DNA of 64,000 bases from Microvelia longipes (GCA_018340805.1 JACMZG010001911.1:53734629-53798628), one strand, 5' to 3'; positions 36,613 to 49,676 are shown, counted from the stretch's first letter. The notes: generated by a model from the letters alone, not told the origin. A program made the numbers and translations.

Positions 36613-37124
36613 CACACACTATATACTGCATCTTTTAATCTAGGAAAAACTAAAATTATTTAACAACAAGAGAGGAACACTGTCAACACTTCCGAGCATT
36701 TTTTGGTTCCGTACAAGATTTTTTCTTAGAAGTTATGACAATGTATAGAGTACCATTAATTTTTTATACTTTATTTATAGTTTTTAAAGATTTCAATAGT
36801 TTCTTAGAAGTCCTAAATCGTTAAAATTTTGTTTGGGGGTTCTGTTTGGGCATGTTTAGGAATACTCAAAAAAAATCCCCTAACTTTGCATCACAGCAGC
36901 GATTGTAGTGGACTAAACGTGTACCGTTTTTTATCTTTTTGTTAATATCTTGGTAGGAATACAAAAAAAATTTAAATTATGTTTGAAGCTAAGTAAGTTA
37001 TCTAAAAACAATTTTAGATAATTTATTCAAGTCCCCGGGGAATGAAGTTAAAATTTGCCGAAAAAAATTATAATTCATATCTCATAGGAAAACATTGAAT
37101 TTAATAAAAAAAATTGACAGCTTT

Positions 37125-37215
37125 TCCAATCTTTGCAACCTCAACAGTTGGCGCAGGTTGCATGTCTTCACAACCTTAACAGTTGGCAAAGGTTGTCAGT
37201 CTTCGCAACCTCGAC
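37125..37215 (+). repeat. ~36-bp tandem repeat with inverted CAACCT/AGGTTG ends
   Basis: Three partial units of gcaacctcaacagttggc..aggttg lie in a row. Each unit has cyaacct and aggttg in inverted order, so single-stranded copies could fold. Confidence 0.7.
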
Positions 37216-37941
37216 TTATAACTACGAGGCTTAAAGGCACAAAATGAAATACATAAATCTGCAAAAAAGAGCTGGGTGTTATGTAACATACGTTCGACAA
37301 CTCTACATACATGTGTAATGCGTTGTAAGTTTACAAAGCGGCTAAGTGATCATACAATTCGTACATTTTAGCAAATAAAATCTAAAGATTCAATTAAAAA
37401 ATAAAATATACGCTTCTTTAAAGCGTTAATAATTTTGGCATTTTAAAGTTGTTTATTATTTATTTCACAATTAGACCTAAAAATGTTCTTAGTTAGGTGT
37501 TTAGGTTATTTCAGCAGGAATTAGGAAGGTGAAAAGGCCCCCTGGGTCTTTGCAGAGAAATTCTCTTGTGCTATTAATTCAAACACATATACGGGGGATT
37601 ATACAAGGGTAGGGCTCCTTTTAGGGGCAACCTTTCTAGGGTCACATGTCCCCTTTATACTAGATGCACACCGTTATTAAGAGAGGTATAAAAGTTTTTG
37701 AGAGTTAACATTCAACACATGTAAACAAAGCTCTAGCTCACATACTATAACTCCGTGCTGAAAATCAACCTTTAAAGTAAATTTATAATGTCAACACAAC
37801 TCGGCCATTTTTAGCCCGTTTTTCAAATTTTGTTTTTTTTTTAATATTAAAAGTAATCAAACTTTAAAGGATTTTAACAAAAAAAAATAAAGGATTTTAT
37901 TCAACCGTATAAAATACTGAAGAAGGACATCCGTCCCATAC

Positions 37942-38314
37942 AGTGGCGGACTGAGCCAAAAAAATCTGAGGATGGTTTGACCTAAAGGCCCAAACCTAGA
38001 TATCAAGAGGCCCAAATGGGGGAGGGGATCCCACATTGATTCTCAAGCAGGGAGTCCAATTTTAACGAGAGCAGTATTAACGATTATAGCACGCTTAATT
38101 TAATTAAGTACACCCCAGACATTGGGGTCTTATCTTCGTATGCGGCCTTTAAACGTCTAGTTATATTGAAAAGTGCCATAAAAATCAAAATTTAAAATAA
38201 ATGTTTAATTACTTTAAAAAATATAAACATCTAGAGCCTTTTAATGCTGCTATAGAGCCCTGATCGACTATGCTAGGGCCCCTTATGGCCCCCTCAATAG
38301 CCAGTCCGCCCCTG
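37942..38314 (+). mobile_element. hAT-type MITE
   Basis: A 373-bp non-autonomous transposon. It begins CAGTGGCGGACTGAGCC and ends GCCAGTCCGCCCCTG, whose inverse is CAGGGGCGGACTGGC, so the terminal inverted repeats match over about 15 bases with two differences. It is flanked by gtcccata (37,934-37,941) and gtcccatt (38,315-38,322), an 8-bp target duplication with one mismatch, as the hAT superfamily makes. The interior (aggcccaaa phrases, no open frame) has no transposase, so movement would have needed a hAT transposase elsewhere. Confidence 0.9.
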
Positions 38315-38639
38315 GTCCCATTAGTTTCTATAGCAAGGTGTTACCACCTGGTGTACTACTGGTTGTCCGCAAAAGGCTTGGGTGGAGCTTGAAAAAATGT
38401 AATACCTTTTGTAAAAAAAACATTATATAACCATCGAAAATTATAAAACAATTTTAATAAAAAGTAGTACAGTAATTTTTCGGGAATTTTCAATATTGTT
38501 ATTTTTAATGAGGAATATTTTTAGGTACTTTACTTGTATTATCCATAATTATTATCAATTAAAAAATATGCAATTTTAACACTTTATTTCTATTTTTGTT
38601 TTATTTGATTAATATTTCACACATAAAGATAGTATCGTG

Positions 38640-39935
38640 TAGTGCCAAAAGCCTGGAAGGCGGCAAGTGTGGCGTTCATTCCTAAGGCTAGAAAGAGAAA
38701 CTACACCATACCTAAGTTTTGTAGAGGAATCAAGTCTCATGTCCTTTGTGCTAAAGGCCCTGGAAAGGATTGTAGATAAAGATCTAGTAGAAAAAATCTT
38801 ATCTAAGGAACCTCTTCACGCTACTAAACACATGTACCTGAAAGAAAAATCCGCAGTGACAGCCCTTCAAGCAGCAACCTTTAGGATTGAAAGTTCTTTG
38901 TAAAAGGAGATTTTACTCTAGCTTCTTTGACGTTGAAGGAGCTTTCGATAAGGCCAGAATACACAACGTCAAAGAGGAACTCCTTAAAAGAAAGGTTCGA
39001 AAGGCTATCATTAAATGGGTAATATCTACACTAATAGGTAGGAAAGTTAGCACTACTCTTCAAACTTCAGAAGTTAATAACGAGGTGACTGTAGGCTGCT
39101 CGCAAGGCAGTTGTCTCCCTGGCGCTTGATCTTGGATGGTCTTTTAAGACAACCTAAGGTTTCTATGTACAGACATAGGCTGATAATGGCTTAATATTGG
39201 TCTTGGGTAGGTTTCTTACTACAGCTAGCTTGCATGATTATTGAAAGATAGAGCCAAGAAGTAGGATTATCCGTAAATCCTATAATGACGGAGCTTATAC
39301 GTTTCACAACAAAAAGAAAATTAACAGGATTTAAGGCTTCTAAGCTTTTTGGTCAAGATCTGTTGCTTAGTAATGAGGTCAAATACTTAAGCATTACTTT
39401 TGAACATCGCCTTGCTTGAAAGGCTCATGTAAACAAAGCAATGGAAAAAGCAACTATGACCTTTTGTCAATCAGACGCGCTGTAGGAGGATCGTAGGACT
39501 TTTACGTAAGGTCCTCATGTGACTTTACACGGCAGTTATTTGACCTAGACTCCATTACGAATCTTTTCTGGTGGCCGAAGGTTAATGTTGGCGTAACTAT
39601 AATAAGGTTCAAAGGTTGGCTTGTAGAAGCATCACAGGAGCTATGAGGGTTACTCTAACCGCAGCAATGGAAGCCCGGTATGTGAAAGATTAGGAAGGCT
39701 TAGGTTTCAACTCTTTGGTGCGGGGATCTACGAGAGGAGGAACTGGAGTCTCTATGATGGCAGACTTCTCTCCTGTATCCATCGTAGCAGGTGGTTTGAT
39801 GAGGATAAGGTAACGGTGGTGTAGTGTTCGGGGTTTCACCAACCCCGACAATTGCGGGGATGGTGAAAAGGATCCAAAAGTGAGGTCTACTAACCAGGCT
39901 TGGCCACCCCCCCTTACTACTACCAGGGTCAACAC
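38640..39935 (+). pseudogene. Non-LTR retrotransposon reverse transcriptase, decayed and internally deleted
   Basis: A Jockey/R1-like LINE copy on the plus strand. VPKAWKAASVAFIPKA (from about 38,643, second frame) and SFVLKALERIVDKDL (38,740-38,785) form the N-terminal fingers. FFDVEGAFD (about 38,926) is motif A with the first catalytic Asp. GCSQGSCL (39,094-39,117) is the GxPQG motif B with Pro changed to Ser. The YADD motif C expected soon after is lost. GLSVNP (near 39,265) and VKYLSITFEHRLA (39,380-39,418) are thumb-side motifs. At about 39,680 the reading jumps from AMEA to ERLGRLRFQLFGAG, which in the relative at 50 kb follows the RNase H, so the RNase H has been deleted here. Several stops and frameshifts are present. 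The minus-strand frame 39,690-39,935 is a shadow. Confidence 0.88.
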
Positions 39936-40106
39936 AATTATTTTCTTACCATATTAGTAGAGGAATTGTAAAAATATATAAATAACAATAAATTGAGTGG
40001 GTTTCAATGTATTATAGAGTTAATACTTCTACTTTTTATTAAACTATTTCCGTGATTCTATTTCACATTAAGTTTTACTTCTGAAAAGAGCCGTTTTTAA
40101 AGTTGT

Positions 40107-40385
40107 GTGATTAAAAAGTTCTTTAAAAAGCACTCTAAGGGAAGCATGATAGTTTGTATTTTTAAACTTTTTTCTTATCGACAGTTATACGAGAGGAAAG
40201 TATTCCAAGGTTTTCAAATGTTGTTATATAAAGTCAATGAAAGTTGCTTCTTAAAAAATGGAAAAATCGAAGAAGGCAAAAATGTCTTTAACCTTCCAAA
40301 CAAGAAGTTTTTAACTTATAGGAAAAATATACAAGCAACTATAGCTGAATATACCCATTCAATAAAAAATTTAGGATTAATATAG
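40107..40385 (+). other. Unrecognised open frame, doubtful
   Basis: Ninety-two codons from ATG, rich in Lys, Phe and Asn, with no recognised motif, signal peptide or splice context. It lies about 170 bases after the dead LINE. It is longer than most chance frames in this AT-rich DNA but its composition follows the background. It may be nothing. Confidence 0.15.
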
Positions 40386-40525
40386 GGCGCATTAAAAGAT
40401 GCACTGCTTAGAACCGCAGTGCTAAGCTCAGCGGTTATTACGACCGAAAATTGTTTGATATGCTGTTGACAATAATTTTAAATGTAAAATTGTTTACATG
40501 CATTAAATACAAATTTATTGCATTT

Positions 40526-40529
40526 CTAT

Positions 40530-40586
<57 letters not shown>

Positions 40587-40600
40587 ATATAATATATAAT
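40526..40600. repeat. (AT)n microsatellite
   Basis: TA repeats with aata interruptions, ending in taatatataatgtatg. Confidence 0.95.
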
Positions 40601-40609
40601 GTATGAATA

Positions 40610-41880
40610 AATATGAAACAAAAAATCGATATTTTTATTTTGTGAGAAAAGCGAGAAACGGGTTACAGTAAAGCATTTTTGCCTTTAGAAGTAGATAATT
40701 GTACTGATTTTCACATTAAATAAATTTGTAAGCTTATCCTAGAACACATTCGGTTTCAGTAAATAATATTGACAATTCTAATAATAAAAACATAAAGTGA
40801 AAACACCGGTAATAACCTAATTTTCTCTCTAATAGAAGTCAAACCAGGTATAGATAAGGGTGTTACAGAAACATTTAGTCCCTTGGGATAATATAGCCTC
40901 ATTCCTATGCAGGACAGGTCTGACTCCAGACCACGTTTTAGAACGTCATTTTATCCCAAATTCCATCAATGATGTTCTATTTTTGTCATCAATAGATCTA
41001 ATATCCTATTTCATTGTAAGCCCCACAAATTTCAATTCTATCTTTGACAAATAGAAATGCAATTGAAAAGCAATAGCAATTTAAGTAGAAAAGATATTAA
41101 TAAAAGCTATTGTAACCACTATTAGAGCGAATACACTAGCTTAAAGAATTTTAATAAAACGCATTCTGACTCTAACTAATGTCCCAAGAGGTAAATTGTG
41201 TCCAGTAATCATACTAGAGTTATAATTAACCTCTTCGGTGAAAATTGTCTTTCCTAATTTTAATAGAAATATTGACCTACCTTTTATTCCTCAACATTTA
41301 ACTTAAAATATCCCAAAAGGGTACGAAACAGTAAAGGTAAAGGTTGGGAAGCGGTATTAATTAAATCACCCGACAATTGTTCTCCAAATGATTAAATCTG
41401 TACCATACTGTACAGAGCTCTGAACTAAACTGTTCCCTGTACTGAACCAAAGAAGCGAAAAAGCTTTCAGCATAATACCGAGTTCAATAACAGCCTGGTA
41501 TTGAAAAGAGATATCAGTACATTTCATTAGAATTTAATACTTCAAGTATTCATAGGCATTACTAAAGGAGACTAACTCTGTGTTGTACAAACTATTGACT
41601 CTAGAAATGTATACTCTATGCTTTGACCTTCTTCCGAGATCTAAAATCAAAAACGATAATACTCAATAAGTATTAGTATATTATGTTACTACGTTGAAAA
41701 TTTTGATTTTTGTACTACTGAACTTTGTTTACTGGCTATTCTTAAACCGGCTATCATAACTTTTTAATCAATAAAAATTACTTTTCAGTCTAGAAGCGTG
41801 TATAAAAACAATCAATCCGTTTTATAAAATAATTTTCCAAGAGTGATAAATTACAAGAGTTCTATAAACCACGACAATGT
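40610..41880. other. Intergenic, no gene seen
   Basis: AT-rich, with no recognised repeat or RNA. The 64-codon plus-strand frame at 40,860-41,054 has no recognisable feature. Confidence 0.4.
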
Positions 41881-41900
41881 AGATAATCGACTGTTTCACT

Positions 41901-42095
41901 GTGGGAGGAGTGTGTTTAGAGATGCCTCCAAATCTGAACGTGAAACGTCGCGACACATCATCTTCATTATCGCTGTCACCATCGGAAGATCTTCATTTTT
42001 ATGACGATAACCTCGGAAGCCTACACAGTTTATGTGTAGGCACTGGAGACACTAAGACTGGAGAAACTAAGACTGGAGTAGATTGTCAAGTTTAA
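41901..42095 (+). CDS. Possible host coding exon, unknown product
   Basis: Sixty-four codons ending in TAA, with a less AT-rich and more evenly used codon set than the surroundings. The product is Ser/Asp-rich: SSSLSLSPSEDLHFYDDNL, then a duplicated TGDTKTG/TGETKTG, then VDCQV at the end. A possible splice acceptor (gtgtttag) precedes position 41,920. The downstream bases turn T-rich at once, as a 3' UTR would. It looks like the last exon of a phospho-regulated or linker-type protein, but no family is recognised and no partner exon was found, so it may be chance. Confidence 0.25.
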   Translation: MGGVCLEMPPNLNVKRRDTSSSLSLSPSEDLHFYDDNLGSLHSLCVGTGDTKTGETKTGVDCQV

Positions 42096-42109
42096 CAACT
42101 ACTACTATT

Positions 42110-43550
42110 TGTATATTTTCTATTTTATTGCTTGCTTAAAATTTATTTCATACAATCCGTTAATTTAATATTCTCATTACTCTATTTGAGCCAAAGTCAC
42201 ACGAATTCATGTAAGTCACAATAATCAAGTATGATGATAAAACACGATACATTATACTATTCTCTACTGCACAAAGAAATGTTTTTAACTTTATACAAAG
42301 AGCATGTTAAAAGAGTCATAAGACATAACACATTTATTGCTGAAATAAAAAAGTTACGGTGACAAATTTGGGACACGCATGGACCTCTGACAAGAATGTC
42401 TAGGCCTCTCGATGTAATCAGATCACTTATCCGCTGAAAATTAGTATCTCTTTTAGGAAAGTTTCAATATAATATTAAGCACACGAGTTTTAAAATGTAA
42501 GTCAGAATGGTGTAGATCAGGGAGAGAGAGGAAAGAATGGTTATCCTTACTAATTCCTGCAAACAACTCCCAAGGAAGTGAACGAAGCCTAAAACTAGCC
42601 TAAAACAACACAAATTTAATGAGTGTGATTCTATATTCTATTTGGGCAAAACAAGCTGCCAAATAAAGAGTAAAATTACCCAATGTCGTTTATCAAAAGT
42701 CATTAAATCACTGGCCGCTCTCCAGGCCCGGTCCACCTCGATAACTGACCTAGCCACACGTATTGTTAAGGCCTTGATGAACAACAACACTCCAATTTAG
42801 CGCTTGATCTCATTTTTAGCAAAATGTGACCATTAACAAAAAAAATGCTATTCACAAAAAATGTTAAAATGGGTGCCCTTTTAAAACGCTGTATTAAATT
42901 TTCTATAAAAATCTAAACAATATTTGTCTAATTGAAGTTTCAATGGACCCGTGTAGTGTACAAGGCGTACAAAAAAACATTGACGCAAACTTTTTTTCGA
43001 TTTTCGGTATCTGCCGGTAAGGAAACATTTGATTTGAAAAGTATTGATATACTTTTTCTTGCTACAATGCATTATAAGGAAGCAATAATGAGCTTATAGA
43101 ACTTTTGAATTAACCAATAATCTTTTGATTAACTGCCGAGTTACAGAAAACTTTGTGATTCACGACAAAATGAAAACGGAATAAATAAACTCTTTAGAAA
43201 ATTACGGATGAAAGTTTTCATGCTGTTATCTAGTTAGTTCTTAAGAAGGTACTAAAGATTTTCTTATCTCACATACAGCTATACAGGAGCTGGTACAGGA
43301 GTGAAAATGCTAGTATATTTTACAGCTTCTTTCCTTCGAAAATCCACTTATTCACATAATCTTTTCCTCGATTTACTTCTTCAGGAAAAATAGGATGTAA
43401 AAGAGCTGGCTTTCCACGTCAGATAAAAACCTTATTAACATTTTCATTTATCTATTTATACATATAATATGTAACTTTAATATCAGTTGAAGGTATACTT
43501 GATAGATTATTTTGCTTGAGGCTTTGTTTTAAGTGCATGTAACTTTTGAA
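42110..43550. other. Intergenic, no gene seen
   Basis: AT-rich non-coding sequence. A short GC-rich patch at 42,720-42,770 (ccaggcccggtccacctcga) stands out but has no clear partner in the window. Confidence 0.4.
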
Positions 43551-43554
43551 AATA

Positions 43555-44089
43555 CGTATAAATATAAGGCCTTTGGCCTCTTGGCTTCAATTTTGGGGCC
43601 CGCTTTGCTACCCCTGCGCCTCCCAAGACCTCTTTGTGGCTACATGATCGTTGTCTTGTATTAGATTGTCTTATTACTACTTTATATAAGTGGCATTTAA
43701 ATCCACGATATAAGCAAATTTTCAAATGTATTAGTCAAAAACATGGTTTATTTACATTATGTTATATATGTCAATCAATAAAACCGGAATTAATGCTGAT
43801 AATAAAATGAAACTTCATACTTCAGGTAACCACGATTATAGTTGGAGTCGAGGATAGACCCTATTTGCACTGCGACTAAAGTCTATTGTACAAACCAACA
43901 GAGTAATACATGTTATGATCAGCCTGTTCTAAACACTTTATAAAGAGTTATGATTTTTTTTTTTGGAAGGGGGGTCATTATTGTAGGTTTATGACGTCAC
44001 ACATACTTCATTCATACACAGGGTTCGGGACATTATCAAGGTTGATTTTTGTACAAAGTTTCAGATCGATCTGATACATACATGTAATA

Positions 44090-44126
<37 letters not shown>

Positions 44127-44130
44127 TATG
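43555..44130 (+). repeat. Repeats R3 and R2 in tandem, with (GT)n
   Basis: 43,560-43,800 matches repeat R3 at 23,882-24,130 (aagtggcat .. aagcaaattttcaaatgt .. gtcaatcaat). 43,975-44,080 matches R2 at 22,665 and R4 phrases (tttttgtacaaagtttcaga). It ends in about 28 bases of GT at 44,096-44,124. The order suggests one composite element. The 72-codon minus-strand frame at 43,507-43,725 is repeat-derived. Confidence 0.55.
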
Positions 44131-44139
44131 TACAAGATT

Positions 44140-45750
44140 TTTGTTCCTAACGTTTCTATAGGACACGATAAGTTCCGAACGCTTTCTCAGATCGAAACTA
44201 TAAAATTTTAAATATTTAAGAGCATATTAAACATTTTTAGTTCGCAATAACTGCTTATCGTAACACTGCGGTTTACCAGTAGATTTCCAGCCCAGCCAAC
44301 TGACGTTTAGATCAATAAAAGCTAAAAGAAAATACTTTAAAATTAAATAGATGCGGCTATGTAGGAAAATAAGTGATGTCGGATTTCTACCAACTTTTCT
44401 CATAGTTTCATTGTTTTGTAAAACTTAACTCTTTCTAGAGAGTTGGCAAAACTTAGTTCATTTCAGTTAACGATTTTAGTGTCAGTATATTTACATCTAC
44501 TAGAATTTCTACTCAGAGAATTTAACCTGTTAGAGAACTTTAACTGATACAACACACAAGACTAAAGGTATGTTAAGATAATATATAGGCGTTTGGACTA
44601 ACATATTGACGCGTAGCCTATTTAATGGTGTGGTGTTTCCCAACGTTGTGTTGTGTTGTAACAAACGCATCCCTTGTTAGGACAATGATGAAAGACTTTA
44701 GTATTTAAAAGGTAAGACAAGCAGGCATGGCAGCTGTTTTACGCTATTTGATTTCAAATTTCTCAGTCGAAATGAAACCAAGGAAAGATGTTTTGTGCAG
44801 TAGTTCTTAATCTTTTAGGGAACGCATCCTCCTAGAAATTAGTGGAGCTTAAAGTAATAATTAAAAAGGTTGTATATACCGCAAATGAAGAGCAATCGAA
44901 GAATCAGCTACCGTCGATACTTGCTGTTGGATATAAATTCCCTGTAGGGATATTTATGCTTAAAGTAATATAACAAAAGAGAAACTCCTATACTAAATAT
45001 GTAAAAAACTTCAGTCATGCATGATTAGCTAATAGCTAGCTCAAAAAAATAGCTAAAATAGCATATAATAATATGCTGTTAAAGGAGATTCTTTACTGTC
45101 TTTACTGAATAATTACTTGACGTAAGTTTATCATATTCTCACAGTTATTTATTGTGAATACTGTAATAGAGTAGAATTTTAAATGTTTCAACCTAATTTT
45201 TAACAAATGGTAAACTATTTTCCGTAATAAAATAGATGAATTTAAAAGGCGATGAACCTGAAAGGCGATACCTATAAATAAGTTTGTAATTAATCAAAAA
45301 ATGAAATAAAACTTAGTTGATGTGTTTAAATTATAATTCTTTTAAGTACGCAATATTTGTATAAATAGATTAAAAATAGAACAATCTATAAACTCTTTCC
45401 TTGCAGCAGTACAATAAAATTTATTTTTACTCCAAATTGGAAAACTCTGCGAGTACATAAACTTTCTCTCTTTTGGGATAATAAACTTAAAGAATAAAAA
45501 CTAAATTTTTAAAGTAAAAAAATACTTTCAATTAAAACTTACAACTCATTGATAGAGGTTTCACAAGTTTTTTTTCAGGGGTTTCATCCTATAAATAAAT
45601 TGTTATTTTTAGATGAAAATTAAAGTCAATTTAACGTTTCATTAGGTTATAAAAGATAGAACTTAAATATATTCATAATTGTTGAAGATTTACCCTGGCT
45701 TCTTAAAACCCTAATTTAAGATAGTTAAATTTATAAGCCCGTGATTAAAA
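44140..45750. other. Intergenic, no gene seen
   Basis: AT-rich non-coding sequence. Short phrases such as gctaatagctagctc (45,030) and an attattatgctg area are locally repetitive. Confidence 0.4.
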
Positions 45751-45756
45751 TAATCT

Positions 45757-45826
45757 GGCACGGGGTAACTCGGAAATTTTCCTCAGCGCATCGGACTCGC
45801 TTCACTCATCCTCAGAATAAAATGTG
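45757..45826 (+). repeat. Dispersed repeat R1, copy 3
   Basis: ggcacggggtaactcggaaa, tcagcgcatcggactcgctt and cactcatcctcag match the R1 copy at 20,223-20,301 in the same orientation. Confidence 0.65.
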
Positions 45827-46129
45827 CCAATTTTATATTGTAAAACGTCTTTATAAAGATTCGTTTAATTCCTATCGGTCACCTATCCACGCACTGACCT
45901 CACTTGATTTTAATAGCGTTTAAGTATTATGATCCAACAAAAGCAACAGATATACTTCTCGTATTGAAACGAAACATAGTTCACTTATTTATTACGTAAA
46001 GGGATATACTCGTACTTGTACCCAACTTCAACACAATAATATTATTATTGAGTTTTTAAATTTACAAATTAAGGTGTTCGCAAAAAGATGGAAAACCCAA
46101 ATTTTTTTCTTAAAACTGTCCGTTTTAGT

Positions 46130-46335
46130 TTAGTTTAGAAGAGTTTTCAAAAAGTTATCTGTCTGTATGTAACTATCGTAGCTCCAAGAGTATTTATGAT
46201 GATTTACAACTTAGTATAAAAATCAATCATTAGACCTAATTGTGCTATGGAGAAAAATATTTTTTATGTCTATAATGATTTTGAAAATTTCACTATATAA
46301 AACGCGGAAAAATGAGTGTAAATCACAAAAATCAA
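46130..46335 (-). repeat. Dispersed repeat R4, copy
   Basis: The stretch from caaaaagttatctgtctgta through agctccaagag to attagacctaattgtgctat and the following attttttatg part is the inverse of 26,380-26,600 with moderate divergence. Confidence 0.6.
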
Positions 46336-46339
46336 ACTT

Positions 46340-49300
46340 AGCTGTGCTCATAAAAAATTTAAAAAAATCGCAGGAAATTAAAAATTTGATTAAATGAGTC
46401 GAAATTTAGTGCACATCTACCTCATTGAGTTTTAATTCAGTTATTTTTTTACTTTGTTCTTTTAGTACAAATATTATTTTTAAAATTAGTAAGAATTCCT
46501 AAAATGTTAAATATTATTTTCAACGAAACTTGACATTTAAAACAATTATTTTTCTCTTTGGAAAAATATTAATCCTTCATTTTTGATAACAAACAGACAA
46601 CTGCTTATTTACTCTCCAACATTGTATTTGGCTGTTGATACCTTTTTTTACAATTCACAAACACAAAGCGACTGACAAAACGTATTTAGAAACGAACTTG
46701 GAGTTAATAACAACTAAAAATACACAATTAAGAGGGAAAAATTGAGATCAAAACATTGCGAAAAAAATAAATAAACAAATCCAATTTTAGAGAGAATTAT
46801 GAAAATATTTATAAAAAGATCATGGTATATTAAATAAACGATTATAGGTCGCAACTCTAATTACTTTGAACTAAAATTAATATTTTTAAAACAAATCGTA
46901 CCCTTGGAATACATTAAGTTTACTAACTTAACATTAAAATTGCAACAAAAACTGTAAACACTTTATAGTCACTAATTTTGAAATTAAATGAGACACGAGG
47001 ACAAGAAGAAAATCTGAGACATTAAGAAAAACTGGAAAAAAAAATCTTAAATCATAAAAGAATAAGAAAAAGTTGGTTCAAATACAAATATAAAATTCAA
47101 TGGAATACAAAATATACAAAAAATATCAAGAAATCAAACAAAATATTTAAGTTATATTTCTTTAGGTTGGAATTGAATGTCAGGCGTAGCGATTTTTCTC
47201 TTAAAATTCTATTATTCAGGTCTAGAATTGGACAGTGGACCCACGTCAAACCTTACTTCTATTCTGCCTCCTCAATCTGCCCCTATCCTACACAATACAT
47301 TTATAAACTAAGTTATAAACCTCTCACAGTAAGAATAGTCCTTAAAAAATATCCCTTTCTCCCATTCAATGCATATTTATAGACTTAAAGGTAAATTTGT
47401 TGGAATTAAATTTACTTGGTATTAATTTCCATCAGTTTTTTTTGCACCAATGTCAAATTAATGATTTAATTTGAGCCCTTTTATAATTGTGTTAAACTTT
47501 TTAGACAAGTCAGGACAGTAACTTAATTCAAGATCTAAGAAAGAAAAATGTGCAATTTGATTACGTTGGCAAAGAAAATGTAATTTTTGCTTGGTTGTCA
47601 GAACTATATGTATAATTTAATAAATTGTAAATAATAATAATAATAACTACTCACAATAGTTTATAATACTACTATTTTTATAGTGAGTATTAAATTAAGA
47701 CCCGGCAGAATGGCGACAAGGAGAAAATCAAAACGACACTAAAAATGTATCACTACGAACAATAAAAAAATAAAATTTTAAGTTTATACATCAATTTTTA
47801 ATATATTTAAGTTTATTCATCAATAGAAACATCGTAACCATCATAAAAGAAAACTTGAGCTTGAGTAGTTTTGAAAATTAACAGAGTCAGTACAAAAACT
47901 AGAGGCCCTCGGCGTCTTGGCCGCTAAATGGCGTCGGTGCTGGGTGACGCTACATAGCGTCTGTGTAGCGCCTATCTGTGGCTGCATAAATGTTGTTATA
48001 TATGTATAACAACACATATATGTTGTTATATATGTGTTTGTGTGTGTGTGTATGTTTGTATGACAATGACCAATTATGATATTTGTCATCATTTATAGCA
48101 GTCCTAGAGGTGAGGGGAGGTAGTATGAAAGAGAGTCCCCTATCTCTTGTTCTGCCCTTGTTAGTGAATTGTCCTAGAGAGACTGAATAAAAATAGCTCT
48201 CACAGAACCATGGCCACAAAGCAGGCCTGAAAAACGGAAAGACCTTGAAATTGTCTTCTTAAAGTTGTAGGCATTCTTGAACGATAGAATCCGGTTTTAT
48301 CTTTTAATATCATTTATATAATTTATATAATTAGACTTTCTAAGTGGCCCAATTAACTTAATTATGACGTCAACCCCAATGAGTATAAAGAACACTTCTT
48401 CAACAACAATCAAGGCCGCGAAGAGGACCCCGGGTCGTGAAGCAGTCTTAGGGTCTCCAGCGCGTCTACAGGCCGAAGGTCCGTATCAATATAGTGTCTT
48501 GTAATTAATTACATGACACTATTAATGAAATTTCTCTCCAAACCTTATATGATAATTACATAGTTTTGATATTCAGGCAAGCATCATTGCCGACAGATTA
48601 ACTAATGCTTATGACATAATACCATGGCATATAATATATTTTGGCATATTATATGCCAAGCTAATATTACCTCAGGAGTTATCTCAGTGACATCAGTCAC
48701 AAATAGAAATAATTACCCTTGACGTATAGTGCAAATGCAATATAAATTTACCATATTTTTTTCATACATTTCTAGTGTTTGGACATTTTTAATCTTTATA
48801 CTTTTTAATTATAAATCAATATGATCCGTAGAAGCAAAAATAAGCACTTGAGAGCTTATAACAATGCAAAAGTTATTAATTATAATTTATCATGCTTAAC
48901 AAGAAAAATCAATTATTTTTTTTAACTTAGCCATTCAAAATACATTTTCAACATTTTTCCACGTTTAAAAATCAAGAGATAAAATATCAGAAATCCCTAC
49001 AAAATCAGAATATTTTAATAACCAAATTATTCAATCGTTTTTCATCAATATTCAGTCGGTTTTAGTTAACCGATGAAAAGAGAGAAAAATGTTAAAAATA
49101 TTTTCAGGGCCCATCACTGTTTTTGGGAATTATAAGAACTGAAGGAAGAATAAATTTTGGCTGAAGACGGTGCTGCTGACAGGGATCAAATTAACTAAGA
49201 TAAATTGGTTTTTATACTGGGCATGTTGCCTTTTTGGGGTCTAAAATATCCACTACCAATGCTTTCAATGCCCCCCCCCCAAATCTTAAGAGAGAAAAAA

Positions 49301-49600
49301 GCATTAGATTCTGCTTATCCTTAAACCAAAAGATTGCCTTACTTGATCTATTTCTATTATATTTCAAGAGGATAAAAAGAAATGTTCGATACATAATTGA
49401 TTGACCTTAATCAAATGGTTTTTATTTAGGTCCTTGAAATGGTAATTATATGGATGAGAACTAAAAGATCCAATAATTCTTGGATGTAAATTTAGTAATG
49501 CGAGGAGGAATACTTATCTCTGCGAAAAGATATTTATTAAAATATTCCCCGATACACCCTGACATTAAATTTAGCCAATTATCCCAGATGAAACATGTAT
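46340..49600. other. Intergenic, with a GC-rich repeat head at 47.9 kb
   Basis: No gene is seen. A GC-rich head related to R3 lies at 47,895-47,990, with internal repeats of tggcgtc, acgctacatagcgtctgtgt and agcgcc. Another GC-rich patch is at 48,412-48,485. A perfect 12-bp hairpin (ggcatataatat / atattatatgcc, loop 8) lies at 48,626-48,657. The frames at 47,841-48,219 are repeat readings. Confidence 0.5.

Positions 49601-49602
<2 letters not shown>

Positions 49603-49672
<70 letters not shown>
49603..49672. repeat. (AT)n microsatellite
   Basis: An almost pure TA array of about 70 bases. Confidence 0.97.
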
Positions 49673-49676
<4 letters not shown>

